Part shown: positions 8,143 to 15,809 of the stretch, piece by piece
Numbering within the stretch: the stretch's first letter is position 1
Layout of the letters: every line of letters starts with the position of its first letter
Assembly (NCBI GenBank): GCA_026390445.1
Contig: JAPLFX010000204.1
Location: forward strand, 1 to 36,978
Direction: 5' to 3'
DNA length: 36,978 bases
Source of the DNA: Pseudomonadota bacterium
Lineage (GTDB): Bacteria; Bdellovibrionota_B; Oligoflexia; Oligoflexales; CAIYRB01
Notes under the pieces: generated by a model
What the model was told of the DNA's origin: nothing
Database searches by the model: none
The model's input: the letters and a program-made list of their open reading frames with translations, nothing else
Made by a program: the position numbers and the translations under genes

Positions 8143-8385
8143 CAACCCCAAACATCTCCATCCGGGTCGATGGCGGCTGGGCCGCAGTAGGGTGGAGGTA
8201 TCCTCGTCAGGTCGGCTTGGAGTGTTGAACGGGAACTGGTCAACGGTCACTTAGTAGCACTGCAGCTTGACGATGAGTTGATTTCAGAGACAGCGGTGTA
8301 TGCAGTCTATCCAGCCCAAAAATCATTACCACGTCGCGTCCGAAGGTGGACTGACCATATGGCCGAAAGCTTTACTAAGGTTTGA
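8143..8385 (+). pseudogene. LysR-type regulator C-terminal remnant, frameshifted
   Basis: From 8191 to the TGA at 8383-8385 one frame reads GGGILVRSAWSVERELVNGH, then LVALQLDDEL and, near the end, AVYAVYPAQKSLPRRVRRW. This is the pattern of the last ~60 residues of a LysR effector-binding domain (G-x-G-I, eL-x-x-G-x-Lv, vyavYP-x-x-x-lp-x-kvr). Just upstream, in a frame shifted by one base (about 8145-8189), ISIRVDGGWAAV fits the preceding strand of the same domain. There is no start, no HTH region and a stop at 8188 in the main frame. I read it as the decayed tail of a former regulator gene; it fills the whole gap between the amylase and the next gene. Confidence 0.65.
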
Positions 8386-9351
8386 TCACTCGCAGGCGGC
8401 AACGTCGCCGGTAAGGATTTCGCCGATCTTAGCCATTTGCTCCGTGGTTGCCACCCGGTGATAACGACCGACGTGTTTAGGATTGACGATCCCCGGGTTG
8501 GGTAAGGCCATGCCTTGAAGCACTTTCTCCCCATTGGCCGATACTCCCGTCCCGGTACCAAGCATGATCATGGCCGCACCCCGAGTCGTCGTCAACGCAG
8601 CCGTCGCGGCATTGATCTGATTGAGGGTCCCTGGGCCGTTTGGTTCGCCATCGGTCATGAAGATGACAAAGGTTCGCGTCGTCTTGTCGGTGGCACTGGC
8701 GTTTATCTTTGTCAAGAGTTGGTCAGTCGCAGTGAGTGCGGCGAGATAGTGTGTTCCGGCGGACTCTTTGGCGGTAACCTTGTCGATATCTAGAGTCATA
8801 TCCGCAAGAGTTGTTTTGTTTAGTGCCTCCCAGCCGTGCGCTCCAAAGGTTGCGTCCGACGCAAAGCCGGTGATAGAGACGTTAAACTTGCTGGCCGGGT
8901 TGGCATCCGCAAAGCTAGAGAGTTTGGTCAGAAAATCCTTGGCACCGCTTACGCGCAGTTTGGTCGGGTCTGTTTGCGCCTGTGAGCCGGAAACGTCAAA
9001 GACCATGACGACGTTGTAGAGGGCGGATTTACGCAGGCAGCTGGCCTCGGTTGCACCCAACAGTCCTGGGCCACCAGCGACATCGCCTGTCGTTCCATTG
9101 CCGTTGCCAGTTCCGCCGCCATGGTCTGGAGCTGCCATTTGGGCGGGGTCGGATGAGGCGTCGGAGGAGGTACCGGGCGCATTGGCGGTTGCAGGAGGAG
9201 TGTCGCCGCCGGTCTGAACTTTGCCGTTCACCTCGACCTTTCTGGCAGGCGAGGCACCAAAGTTACTTGAGCTGCAGCCTGTCACGGTCGCCGTGACGGT
9301 GGCAGCGAGCAAAAGCATGACGGCGGTCGACGGAACGCGTTGGTGTACCAT
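8386..9351 (-). CDS. VWA-domain lipoprotein
   Basis: 321 residues. Signal peptide with lipobox TVTGC, Cys26 lipidated. A long Gly/Pro/Ser/Thr linker (about 30-95) is followed by a von Willebrand factor A domain: VVMVFDVSGSQ holds the DxSxS metal-ion (MIDAS) motif, and FVIFMTDGEPN gives the later MIDAS Asp. VWA domains bind ligands or proteins through a divalent metal, so this is likely an outer-membrane-anchored adhesion or assembly factor; the ligand is unknown. GAGGAG stands just before the ATG. The sigma-28-like promoter at 9385-9412 is about 35 bases upstream, linking it to the lipoprotein genes at 2477 and 10832. Confidence 0.85.
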   Translation of the reverse strand: MVHQRVPSTAVMLLLAATVTATVTGCSSSNFGASPARKVEVNGKVQTGGDTPPATANAPGTSSDASSDPAQMAAPDHGGGTGNGNGTTGDVAGGPGLLGATEASCLRKSALYNVVMVFDVSGSQAQTDPTKLRVSGAKDFLTKLSSFADANPASKFNVSITGFASDATFGAHGWEALNKTTLADMTLDIDKVTAKESAGTHYLAALTATDQLLTKINASATDKTTRTFVIFMTDGEPNGPGTLNQINAATAALTTTRGAAMIMLGTGTGVSANGEKVLQGMALPNPGIVNPKHVGRYHRVATTEQMAKIGEILTGDVAACE

Positions 9352-9384
9352 GGAATCTCCTCACACATAAAAGGTCCAATAAAG

Positions 9385-9412
9385 GTATCGGACTAGTTGC
9401 TGTGGTTCTTTA
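9385..9412 (-). promoter_or_regulatory. Sigma-28 (FliA)-like promoter
   Basis: On the minus strand TAAAGAAC, 12 bases, TCCGATAC. The -35 core TAAAG and the -10 core CCGATAC are the same as in the elements at 2394 and 10719, with identical spacing. Expected start of transcription is close to 9378, leaving a short leader before the VWA gene. Confidence 0.65.
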
Positions 9413-9888
9413 GCAAAAACCAATGACTTAGAAAAATATTCGCTAAATCTGGCGGTTAAAGGACAGCGAGACCTTCTAAATCTTGGTATTTACGAATTTC
9501 CGCAATTTACGAGTGCCGCATGGGGTTGCCCCGTTGTCCGAGTAGGCCCGGCGCTTTAGAACGCACTACAGTCCCTTTTCTAAAATAAAAATGTGCGTAC
9601 GGCCTTATCCATTTAGCAAACTGACGCCTGGTTGCCAGATGCAACCGGACTGGCTCCGACTTGGACTGGCGCTGGATCTGGTATAGGCTTCGGAGACGGT
9701 CGCTCTCTTCGGAAGCAACAAAGGACTCCGCTTATGATGATTAGGCTTGCCATGGACACCCATCGTAGCTTTTTAACATCGTACATGGATGACCCACTTT
9801 AACTTGCTTGAGCAAAGATTGACTTTACGATTTTATAGACAGACCACTTCAGTTCGTCGATCACTCATTCCACTTGCGAGACTCCTCT
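9413..9888. other. Intergenic region without recognised gene
   Basis: About 475 bases between divergent lipoprotein genes. It contains one perfect short inverted repeat, GGTTGC-CAGAT-GCAACC (9630-9646), with no T-run. I see no ORF with a ribosome site and no tRNA. No sigma-28-like element faces the gene at 9889; its promoter is not identified. Confidence 0.5.
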
Positions 9889-10515
9889 ATGATTTTTGCC
9901 AATAGCCGTCGCCTCACTCTTCTAGCCGCGATTTCCCTATCGACCGTCACAGGTGCATGCCGTCGCGCCAACAGTGCCAGCGGCACGAGTAGTGATTCCT
10001 CCTCGGCAAATGCCTCTGGTAGCGCTAGCGCCGCTGGTGGTGTCCTGGTCGGCACGCATTGGATGCAGTGCAAGGCTGCGGCTGGATTAGGAACGAAAGT
10101 GCTCTATCTTCGCGATAAGGTCCGCTTTGGCGACGACGGCAGGATCGTGTTCGAGGGTGACACCTTTGCCACCGATGCTGATTGCCAAAACGCGATATCC
10201 GAGGCCACAGCCAAAAGCGAGTTCCCGACGAAGGTCTCTGCGACCCGTACGTTCAATGTCGGATACAAACTCGGTGCCGAGACCTCGCAGTCTGGTGTTT
10301 ACCCCATCGACGTCATTTACGGGGACGGCAGTAACGGTTCCACCGTCTACACGACTGCGGCTGTGAGCAAGGATCGCCTGACTATTTCGGCTGCTTGCGG
10401 CGTCGAGCAAGTCTACACGGGGGAATGCAAGACGGTCACCGGTCAGTCTGCTGATGCGCGTGCGAACCGGCTGAGTGAGGAAGCGTATCTGTTTGATCTT
10501 AGGGCTCGTCCCTAA
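9889..10515 (+). CDS. Predicted lipoprotein of unknown function
   Basis: About 208 residues. The ATG at 9889 gives a normal signal peptide (SRR, hydrophobic core, TVTGAC with Cys24); the TTG at 9874 is an alternative. A Ser/Ala/Gly-rich linker (28-50) tethers a folded domain that starts GTHWMQCK and contains several cysteines (MQCK, DADCQNA, AACGVEQ, GECKTV), probably paired in disulfides, and alternating beta-strand-like segments. I do not recognise the family. It lies between two other lipoprotein genes but lacks the sigma-28-like promoter they share. The ribosome site is weak. Confidence 0.7.
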   Translation: MIFANSRRLTLLAAISLSTVTGACRRANSASGTSSDSSSANASGSASAAGGVLVGTHWMQCKAAAGLGTKVLYLRDKVRFGDDGRIVFEGDTFATDADCQNAISEATAKSEFPTKVSATRTFNVGYKLGAETSQSGVYPIDVIYGDGSNGSTVYTTAAVSKDRLTISAACGVEQVYTGECKTVTGQSADARANRLSEEAYLFDLRARP

Positions 10516-10831
10516 AAACGTGAGTCACTTTGCTCCATTCGTCGGTGAGTGCCGCGGCGAACCAAAGGCTGAGCTGTATGGCCACCTAAATCCTTAAGCC
10601 ACTTCATTTCACTGCAAGCTTTCACCGCAAGCTTGCTTTCGCCCTGTTTAAACACCCTTTCCACGCAAGCACTACGCACTAATATTTTAGGCGCTTTTAC
10701 CCCCACTACAGATTTCTCTAAAGTTTTACCTCGCCCCAACCGATACGGCACTTATCACCCACTCAAGCGTGCTACTGAGATTGCAAGCGAACCGTCGCCT
10801 GGCACCAGCCACGCAACTAGAGGACGACTTC
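10516..10831. other. Intergenic region carrying a promoter
   Basis: 316 bases between two lipoprotein genes. The sigma-28-like promoter lies at 10719-10746. Near 10613-10634 GCAAGCTT occurs twice, the second as the palindrome GCAAGCTTGC. A minus-strand ORF through this stretch has no supporting features. Confidence 0.5.
10719..10746 (+). promoter_or_regulatory. Sigma-28 (FliA)-like promoter
   Basis: TAAAGTTT, 12-base spacer, ACCGATAC; both boxes are identical to those at 2394-2421, and even the spacers are similar (GC-rich, CC-x-CG-x-CC). It lies about 86 bases before the ATG at 10832. Confidence 0.7.
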
Positions 10832-11674
10832 ATGGCGAATCTCTTGACGACAAAAATATCTGCGTCCATTGCCGTCCAGGTTTTAGTCCTTCAGGTTGTT
10901 GCCTGCGGTAGCGTCAACAAGCTACCGAGTACCAACGGGACAACAGTAAACAACCGATCATCTTCCGGCGATCAGGATCCTAACGACTCCTCAGCAGCGC
11001 CGAGCGGTGATGCCCAGGTGAGCCGTGCTAGCGGCAATTCGACGACCCCGTCAACGTCCACGTCAACGTCCACTAGCGGCGATGGTAGCACTCAGCCCTC
11101 GACCGCTAGCAGCAACGGTACCAACCAGCCCGCGACGGCAAGCAGCAACGGTACCAACCAGCCCGCGACCTCAAGCGGCAGTCCCAGCGCCGGTAACGCA
11201 CCGGGACAAGCACCAGGCGCGGGAGGAACCAACATCCTGTCACTGTCGGGGGTGACGTCGCATCTCAACGCGGATGCAATCGCTCATTGCCTAGCTGGCT
11301 GGGGCGCGAATAATCCGTTTGGACCGAACAAAACCACCGCCGATGCGATATTGGATGTGTCCGTGAAAGTGGGTAACATTGGCGCGCCGATCAATGACAC
11401 CACCGTAACAGCCCAGCCCACACTCATTTTGATTCCAACCGTTGTCAGCGTCGGTGGCACAACGACCTACAATCTTTTAAATCCCAACGGCTGGTACTGC
11501 TTGATCGCAGACGTGCAGATTGGCGGTAACGCGAAGATCAATATCAAATCCGGCGCGCACTTGTCTAAAAATGGCGTCGATGTCTTGGTGGGCAGAGCCA
11601 CCCCCCCAGGAGGCGCTGGCGGTGTGGTCAACGTCAATGTCGCCGCCCATGAGTCCATTAACGTGGTCCCTTAA
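10832..11674 (+). CDS. Predicted lipoprotein with Ser/Thr-rich repeat linker
   Basis: 280 residues. The ATG at 10832 follows GAGGA by a normal distance and gives a signal peptide ending LQVVAC (Cys25). Residues about 30-130 are a low-complexity Ser/Thr/Asn/Pro linker with two copies of TASSNGTNQPA. The C-terminal ~150 residues form one domain, starting ILSLSGVTSHLNADAIAHCL and including NPNGWYCLIADVQIGG; it is beta-rich with two cysteines and is not a family I know. The layout (anchor, flexible spacer, folded head) suggests a surface-displayed binding domain. Promoter: the sigma-28-like element at 10719. Confidence 0.75.
   Translation: MANLLTTKISASIAVQVLVLQVVACGSVNKLPSTNGTTVNNRSSSGDQDPNDSSAAPSGDAQVSRASGNSTTPSTSTSTSTSGDGSTQPSTASSNGTNQPATASSNGTNQPATSSGSPSAGNAPGQAPGAGGTNILSLSGVTSHLNADAIAHCLAGWGANNPFGPNKTTADAILDVSVKVGNIGAPINDTTVTAQPTLILIPTVVSVGGTTTYNLLNPNGWYCLIADVQIGGNAKINIKSGAHLSKNGVDVLVGRATPPGGAGGVVNVNVAAHESINVVP
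11102..11167 (+). repeat. Two 33-bp tandem units in lipoprotein linker
   Basis: Units 11102-11134 and 11135-11167 encode TASSNGTNQPA twice and differ at only a few bases; a partial third unit follows. In frame, within the flexible linker. Confidence 0.8.
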
Positions 11675-11712
11675 TGCGCAAATCCTAAAGTCATTGCCGC
11701 AACATCACTCGA

Positions 11713-12594
11713 TCAGCTGTTAAAGCGGCGCACCAATTGGATCGCAGGTGCGCGTAAAAACCGCACCGTATCGCCATAAGCCAGCTCGATGCAGCCGTGT
11801 TGTCCATCGGTCGCTAGGATTGCCTGGGGGCAGCGATTCTCGATCTCCAGGGACTCGTGGTCAGGATCAAACAAGCCACCTTCAATGACCGGGATATCGA
11901 GACCGAGTTTGTACAATTCGCGAAAGCGAAACTGAAACGCGGCTTCGCCAGTGGGCCGACGCTCACCGCCAGCGGCCAGAATGGCTGCCGTGGACCCCGT
12001 GGCGGTGGCCACCCATAGCCCACTGGAACGGTGCGCTTCACGGCCGCCCTTAAAATCGACCTGGTAGCGCGTCGTCGCGGCGGGACTGGCGTTGGCATAG
12101 AGAAAATCATTGAGCACCGGCTCGGTCTCAAACGTGCCGCCGCCATCGCTGCGCGTCACCTGCGCCTTGACCCGGTGTGCCGCGGAGGCGTCGAGTTTAC
12201 CCGTGGCAATGGCCTTGACGAGAGCGCCGACCTCGGCCGGACTGGCACAGCACAAAAAGCCGACGCTGGACAGCGACGAGCGGATGCCGGCGACAAGACC
12301 GCCGGCGGGCATTTGATGCGTGGCGGCTAGCAAGGTGCCATCACCACCGACGGTGAGCACCAAATCGTAGGCCTTGCTCCATGGACGGGGAAAGTCCCGG
12401 CTGACCTCATCCCAAGCCACGCCATTGCTGGCAAGGGCCTTATGCAAGGAAGCTAGCGAGGCATAGTGGTCGTCATGCGCCACCTTTAGCCGCGTCAGGG
12501 CATCGGGGTGCACCCGCCCCTGCGCCACCTTGGCCTCAACCACCGCGCCGTGGAGTTCGTAATTGGTCGTCTTCGTAACGATCAGGACGACCAT
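11713..12594 (-). CDS. nadK: NAD kinase
   Basis: 293 residues. ATP-dependent phosphorylation of NAD to NADP in the cytoplasm. Signature TVGGDGTLLA (GGDGT at 83-87, catalytic Asp85), followed by the conserved LNDFLYANASPAATTRYQV and SSGLWVATATGSTAAILAAGG segments of the family, and the C-terminal EIENRCPQAILATDGQ strand with the second conserved D-G. Length is normal. It starts two bases after the stop of the PpiD-like gene (TGAACATG), so translation is probably coupled. The 3' end faces the lipoprotein gene at 10832 across 38 bases. A second NAD(P)-related gene, the hydrate repair enzyme, lies at the far end of the window. Confidence 0.9.
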   Translation of the reverse strand: MVVLIVTKTTNYELHGAVVEAKVAQGRVHPDALTRLKVAHDDHYASLASLHKALASNGVAWDEVSRDFPRPWSKAYDLVLTVGGDGTLLAATHQMPAGGLVAGIRSSLSSVGFLCCASPAEVGALVKAIATGKLDASAAHRVKAQVTRSDGGGTFETEPVLNDFLYANASPAATTRYQVDFKGGREAHRSSGLWVATATGSTAAILAAGGERRPTGEAAFQFRFRELYKLGLDIPVIEGGLFDPDHESLEIENRCPQAILATDGQHGCIELAYGDTVRFLRAPAIQLVRRFNS

Positions 12595-12596
12595 GT

Positions 12597-14207
12597 TCAG
12601 CCCCCGGCGCCGTCCTTTGTTTTTGGCTCATCGAGGGCCAACAGATCTGGGTTCAACCAGACCTTCTTCTGCAGATTCACATCAGCAAGGAATTGCTTTT
12701 GGTAAGTAGAGAACAGGCTTTGACCCTGTGCATACTGCTGGGTCTGCTCGGCCTCACGGCGCTTGTCCTGATCAAACTTCGCCATATCTGGCTCGCGGCG
12801 CGACTTCAGCCGCAAAATGTAGAGGTTGCCACGGACATCGACCACCTTTGGATAGAGCTGCCCCGGCTTGCTGAGGGCCACGAGCGCATCGCTGACGTCC
12901 TTGCTGGACCCGATACCGGGCAGATAGCGGGCGTCGGCCTGGATCTCGCCGGTGCTAGCCCAGGTCGTTTTAGCAGCTGCGAGAAGGGGCGCTGTCGGCT
13001 GGTTGGCCTGGAGCGCGGTCATGAGTTGCTGCGCTTGGGCCTGCAGCAGCTCGGGCCGCTTGTCCTTAGCCAGCAGCGTTTCGGCGATACTGCGCTGCAC
13101 CTGCTCCAAGGTCTGTTTCAACTCTGGCTTCTTGTCTTGGACCCGGATGATATGAAAGCCAAAAGGCGTCTCGACGATGCCGCTGATCTGCCCCTTGGTC
13201 AGGGCAAAGGCGGCGTCGCTAAAGGCTTTATCCATGGCTTCGCGGCTGAACCAGCCGAGTGCACCGGCCTTGGTCTTACCAGCAGGCTCGTCGGTGTTGG
13301 CCGTGGCGAGCGCCGAGAAGTCGGCGCCAGGCTTACTGACCTGAGCCAGGACCTCCTCCGCCTTTTTGCGCGCTGCGACCTTGTCGCGCTTTGCGGCGTC
13401 GGCGGTGGCGTTGCGCGCGCCTTTGAAGCTGATCAAGATATGCTGAGCATCGACCTGCTCCGGCCGGTTGTAATCCTTGCTGTTGGCGGTAAAGGCCTCT
13501 TTCACCCGGGCTTGGCCCTTGGCGTCGGCCAACAGTTTGTCGATGTCGGCGGCGGCCACGGCGACCGTGAGGGTCTGCGGGTCGAGTTTGAGGTATTCCA
13601 GATCTAGCTTAGTTTCCGCCATCTTATAGTCGAGCTCGGCAGCCTTATCAGAGACCACGGCGGTTTCTGCGACGAAGCGGCGAAACTTCTGCAAGGTCAC
13701 GCTGCGGCGGATCTCGTCCATGAACGAGGCCTCAGTGTAGGCATTGCTCTCGAGGTAGCGGTTAAAGATCTCCTCCGAGAACTTGCCGTTTTCACCCTTA
13801 AAGCTTTCCTCCTTGGTCAGGAGCTGAACGATCTCGGTGTCGGAAGCACGGAGGCCAAGCTCCACAGCTTTGTTGTATAAGACATGGTCCTCGACCAGCT
13901 GGCTCAGCACCGAGTGGGCCAGGCGCATCTGCGCTGGATCAAAGGCGTCTTGATACATCCGCTGGTACTGCTGATAGATCCGGCCATAGGCCCGCTGGAA
14001 CTCGTTGCGACTGATGCTATCGCCGCTGACCGTCGCGGCCGCCCCGCTGGATGAGCCTCCACGGCCGAACTTCTTGCCGGTGGGATCGCAGACGCCAAAA
14101 AAGGTCATCGCCCCGAGGGCCGACAATAGGACCGCGTAGGTCCAGAAATTCTTTGACAACTTATCGCCGTCGACACCGGCGCTGAGTTTTCTATTCAACC
14201 CGACCAT
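12597..14207 (-). CDS. PpiD-like membrane-anchored peptidyl-prolyl isomerase/chaperone
   Basis: 536 residues from the ATG at 14207, which follows GAGAGG; the longer in-frame ORF to 14543 would overlap mreC and is rejected. A short cytoplasmic N-terminus is followed by one transmembrane helix (about 21-39, FWTYAVLLSALGAMTFFGV). Then comes a SurA/PpiD-type N-terminal chaperone region (SGDSISRNEFQRAYGRIYQQ..., about 60-200). A parvulin domain begins near 252 (VDAQHILISFKG) and ends with GFHIIRVQDKKPE. Family members assist folding of secreted and outer-membrane proteins at the periplasmic face of the inner membrane. It precedes and is coupled to nadK, and is divergent from mreC. PpiD is the closest match; a SurA-like role is possible. 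Confidence 0.8.
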   Translation of the reverse strand: MVGLNRKLSAGVDGDKLSKNFWTYAVLLSALGAMTFFGVCDPTGKKFGRGGSSSGAAATVSGDSISRNEFQRAYGRIYQQYQRMYQDAFDPAQMRLAHSVLSQLVEDHVLYNKAVELGLRASDTEIVQLLTKEESFKGENGKFSEEIFNRYLESNAYTEASFMDEIRRSVTLQKFRRFVAETAVVSDKAAELDYKMAETKLDLEYLKLDPQTLTVAVAAADIDKLLADAKGQARVKEAFTANSKDYNRPEQVDAQHILISFKGARNATADAAKRDKVAARKKAEEVLAQVSKPGADFSALATANTDEPAGKTKAGALGWFSREAMDKAFSDAAFALTKGQISGIVETPFGFHIIRVQDKKPELKQTLEQVQRSIAETLLAKDKRPELLQAQAQQLMTALQANQPTAPLLAAAKTTWASTGEIQADARYLPGIGSSKDVSDALVALSKPGQLYPKVVDVRGNLYILRLKSRREPDMAKFDQDKRREAEQTQQYAQGQSLFSTYQKQFLADVNLQKKVWLNPDLLALDEPKTKDGAGG

Positions 14208-14358
14208 AGCTGCCGCCTCTCTTCCGTGAGAAAAACTTATGTCTTGCGGCCGCGACCAAGCCGGGCCCTTAAGGATGCTATGCTTATCCTGTAGCACAAT
14301 TGCTTGGTGGTGATAAAGTGAAAGGCCTAGGCCGATCATAAAGACCGTGAGGACCGCC

Positions 14359-15246
14359 GTGGGCGACCGCTCCAAAAAACTTTTGGGACTGGTGCTACTT
14401 GTTAGCGCATTGCTGGCGCCGTTCGTGTTTTTCTCGACCTCGCTGCGGGCTTGGCAGAACCCAAGACCCGTGCTGCTCCTGCTCCAGGATGCCCTGTATC
14501 CGGCTGAGCGCTTGTGGCATGGGCTGGCGAGTGGGCTGAACAAGACCTGGCGGCACTACATCAACCTCAGCACGGCAGCCGATGAGAACCACATGCTCCG
14601 GGGGCATCTGGCCAGCCTGCAGTCGCGCATCCTCGACTATGACGAGCAGGTCCAGGAGAACGATCGCCTGCGCCGCCTCCTCGGCTTCTCGGGTCGCTCC
14701 GAGAAGAAGCTGCTGGCGGCCGAGGTGATCGGACATGATGACCTGTCGCAATTCGAATCGATCCGCATCACCCGGGGTAAGGGGGACGGCGTTCGCGTCG
14801 GCATGCCCGTGGTCGCCGCCGATGGCGTCGTCGGCAAGATCATTCGCGTCGGGCAGCACTTCGCCGATGTGCAGCTGCTGGTAGACTCCGACTTTCACCT
14901 GGACGTGCTGCTGCAGCGCACCCGGGTGCGCGGCGTCTTGTCTGGATTTGCCCACAGCCAGTGCACGCTGCAGCTGCACAAACGCGTCGAAATTCGCATC
15001 GGCGACACGCTGATCACCTCGGGCATCGTCGGCGGCTTCCCTAAAGGCCTACCGGTCGGTCGGGTGATGCGCATCACCTACGAGACCGAAAACGTCGCAC
15101 AATCCGTCACCGTCGAGCCTTGGGTGGACCACCGCCGGCTCGAAGAGGTCATGGTCATCCTGAATCTTGATCCAGAGCTGGAGAAGATCGCCGCCATCGC
15201 CGGTCCTGAATGGACGGAGCGGGCGATCGACATGCAAACCCGATGA
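14359..15246 (+). CDS. mreC: Rod shape-determining protein MreC
   Basis: 295 residues. Scaffold of the elongasome in the periplasm, linking MreB/MreD to PBP2. N-terminal transmembrane helix (about 8-27), coiled coil near 75-110 (ENHMLRGHLASLQSRILDYD...), then the two beta-domains typical of MreC (GMPVVAADGVVGKIIRVG; VRGVLSG; GDTLITSGIVGGFPKGLPVG). I choose GTG 14359 because GAGGA ends five bases before it; GTG 14347 is an in-frame alternative. It is the first gene of mreC-mreD-mrdA: its stop overlaps the mreD start by four bases. mreB is not in the window. Confidence 0.93.
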   Translation: MGDRSKKLLGLVLLVSALLAPFVFFSTSLRAWQNPRPVLLLLQDALYPAERLWHGLASGLNKTWRHYINLSTAADENHMLRGHLASLQSRILDYDEQVQENDRLRRLLGFSGRSEKKLLAAEVIGHDDLSQFESIRITRGKGDGVRVGMPVVAADGVVGKIIRVGQHFADVQLLVDSDFHLDVLLQRTRVRGVLSGFAHSQCTLQLHKRVEIRIGDTLITSGIVGGFPKGLPVGRVMRITYETENVAQSVTVEPWVDHRRLEEVMVILNLDPELEKIAAIAGPEWTERAIDMQTR

Positions 15247-15809
15247 TCGACCTGTCCACGGATAGTTTGCGCTTGAATTGGGCCCAGGTGCGCAGCTATC
15301 TACGCTTTCGCCCGCACACCGGCCGGCTGTGGTGGGATGTCCTGCTGCTACTCTTTATCGGCGCCCTCCACGGCACGGTGCTACCGAGTATCACCGGCTC
15401 CCTGGTGGCGATCGATCTGATGACCCCGTGGCTGGTAACCATCCTGGTCGTCGAAAAGATGCCGCGGGCGATGATTTTCGTCGCTATCTCTGCGCTGATG
15501 CTAGAAACCCACACCACCGCCCCGGCCGGCCTTTACCTGTGCGTCTACTGGGTCATTGCCTGCGTCATCTACCTAACGCGGGGGACTCTGTCCTGGCGCC
15601 ACGGCCTGCCCTGGTTACTCACCTACACGGGTGCCCAACTCGGCGTCATCGGCTTTGAAACCTTTGTCTTGGCGATCAATGCTGGCAGCCGTCCATTCAA
15701 TTGGACCTACCTCTTTGTCCAATTGTGCCGACTGCCGCTAGCGGTGGCGATTGGCATGCTGCTATGCCGACGCTATATCGGCAGCGGCATTGACGCTGAG
15801 GACGATTAA
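15243..15809 (+). CDS. mreD: Rod shape-determining protein MreD
   Basis: 188 residues, about five transmembrane helices (WWDVLLLLFIGALHG; LVTILVVEK; AMIFVAISALML; LYLCVYWVIACVIYL; a C-terminal one near LPLAVAIGMLLC). The sequence is weakly conserved as in all MreD proteins; the call rests on size, topology and position between mreC and mrdA. The ATG at 15243 overlaps the mreC stop (ATGA), and the TAA overlaps the next ATG (TAATG), so the three genes are translationally coupled. Confidence 0.88.
   Translation: MIDLSTDSLRLNWAQVRSYLRFRPHTGRLWWDVLLLLFIGALHGTVLPSITGSLVAIDLMTPWLVTILVVEKMPRAMIFVAISALMLETHTTAPAGLYLCVYWVIACVIYLTRGTLSWRHGLPWLLTYTGAQLGVIGFETFVLAINAGSRPFNWTYLFVQLCRLPLAVAIGMLLCRRYIGSGIDAEDD

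Noticed and set aside
10512-10751. Minus-strand ORF between lipoprotein genes
   Set aside because: It lies over the sigma-28-like promoter of the next gene, lacks a good ribosome site and resembles no family.
12693-13607. 304-codon plus-strand ORF
   Set aside because: Antisense to the PpiD-like gene, which has clear domain evidence; the long open frame is a GC-bias effect.
14208-14543. N-terminal extension of the PpiD-like gene
   Set aside because: It would overlap mreC on the other strand; the ATG at 14207 has a ribosome site and directly precedes the expected membrane anchor.
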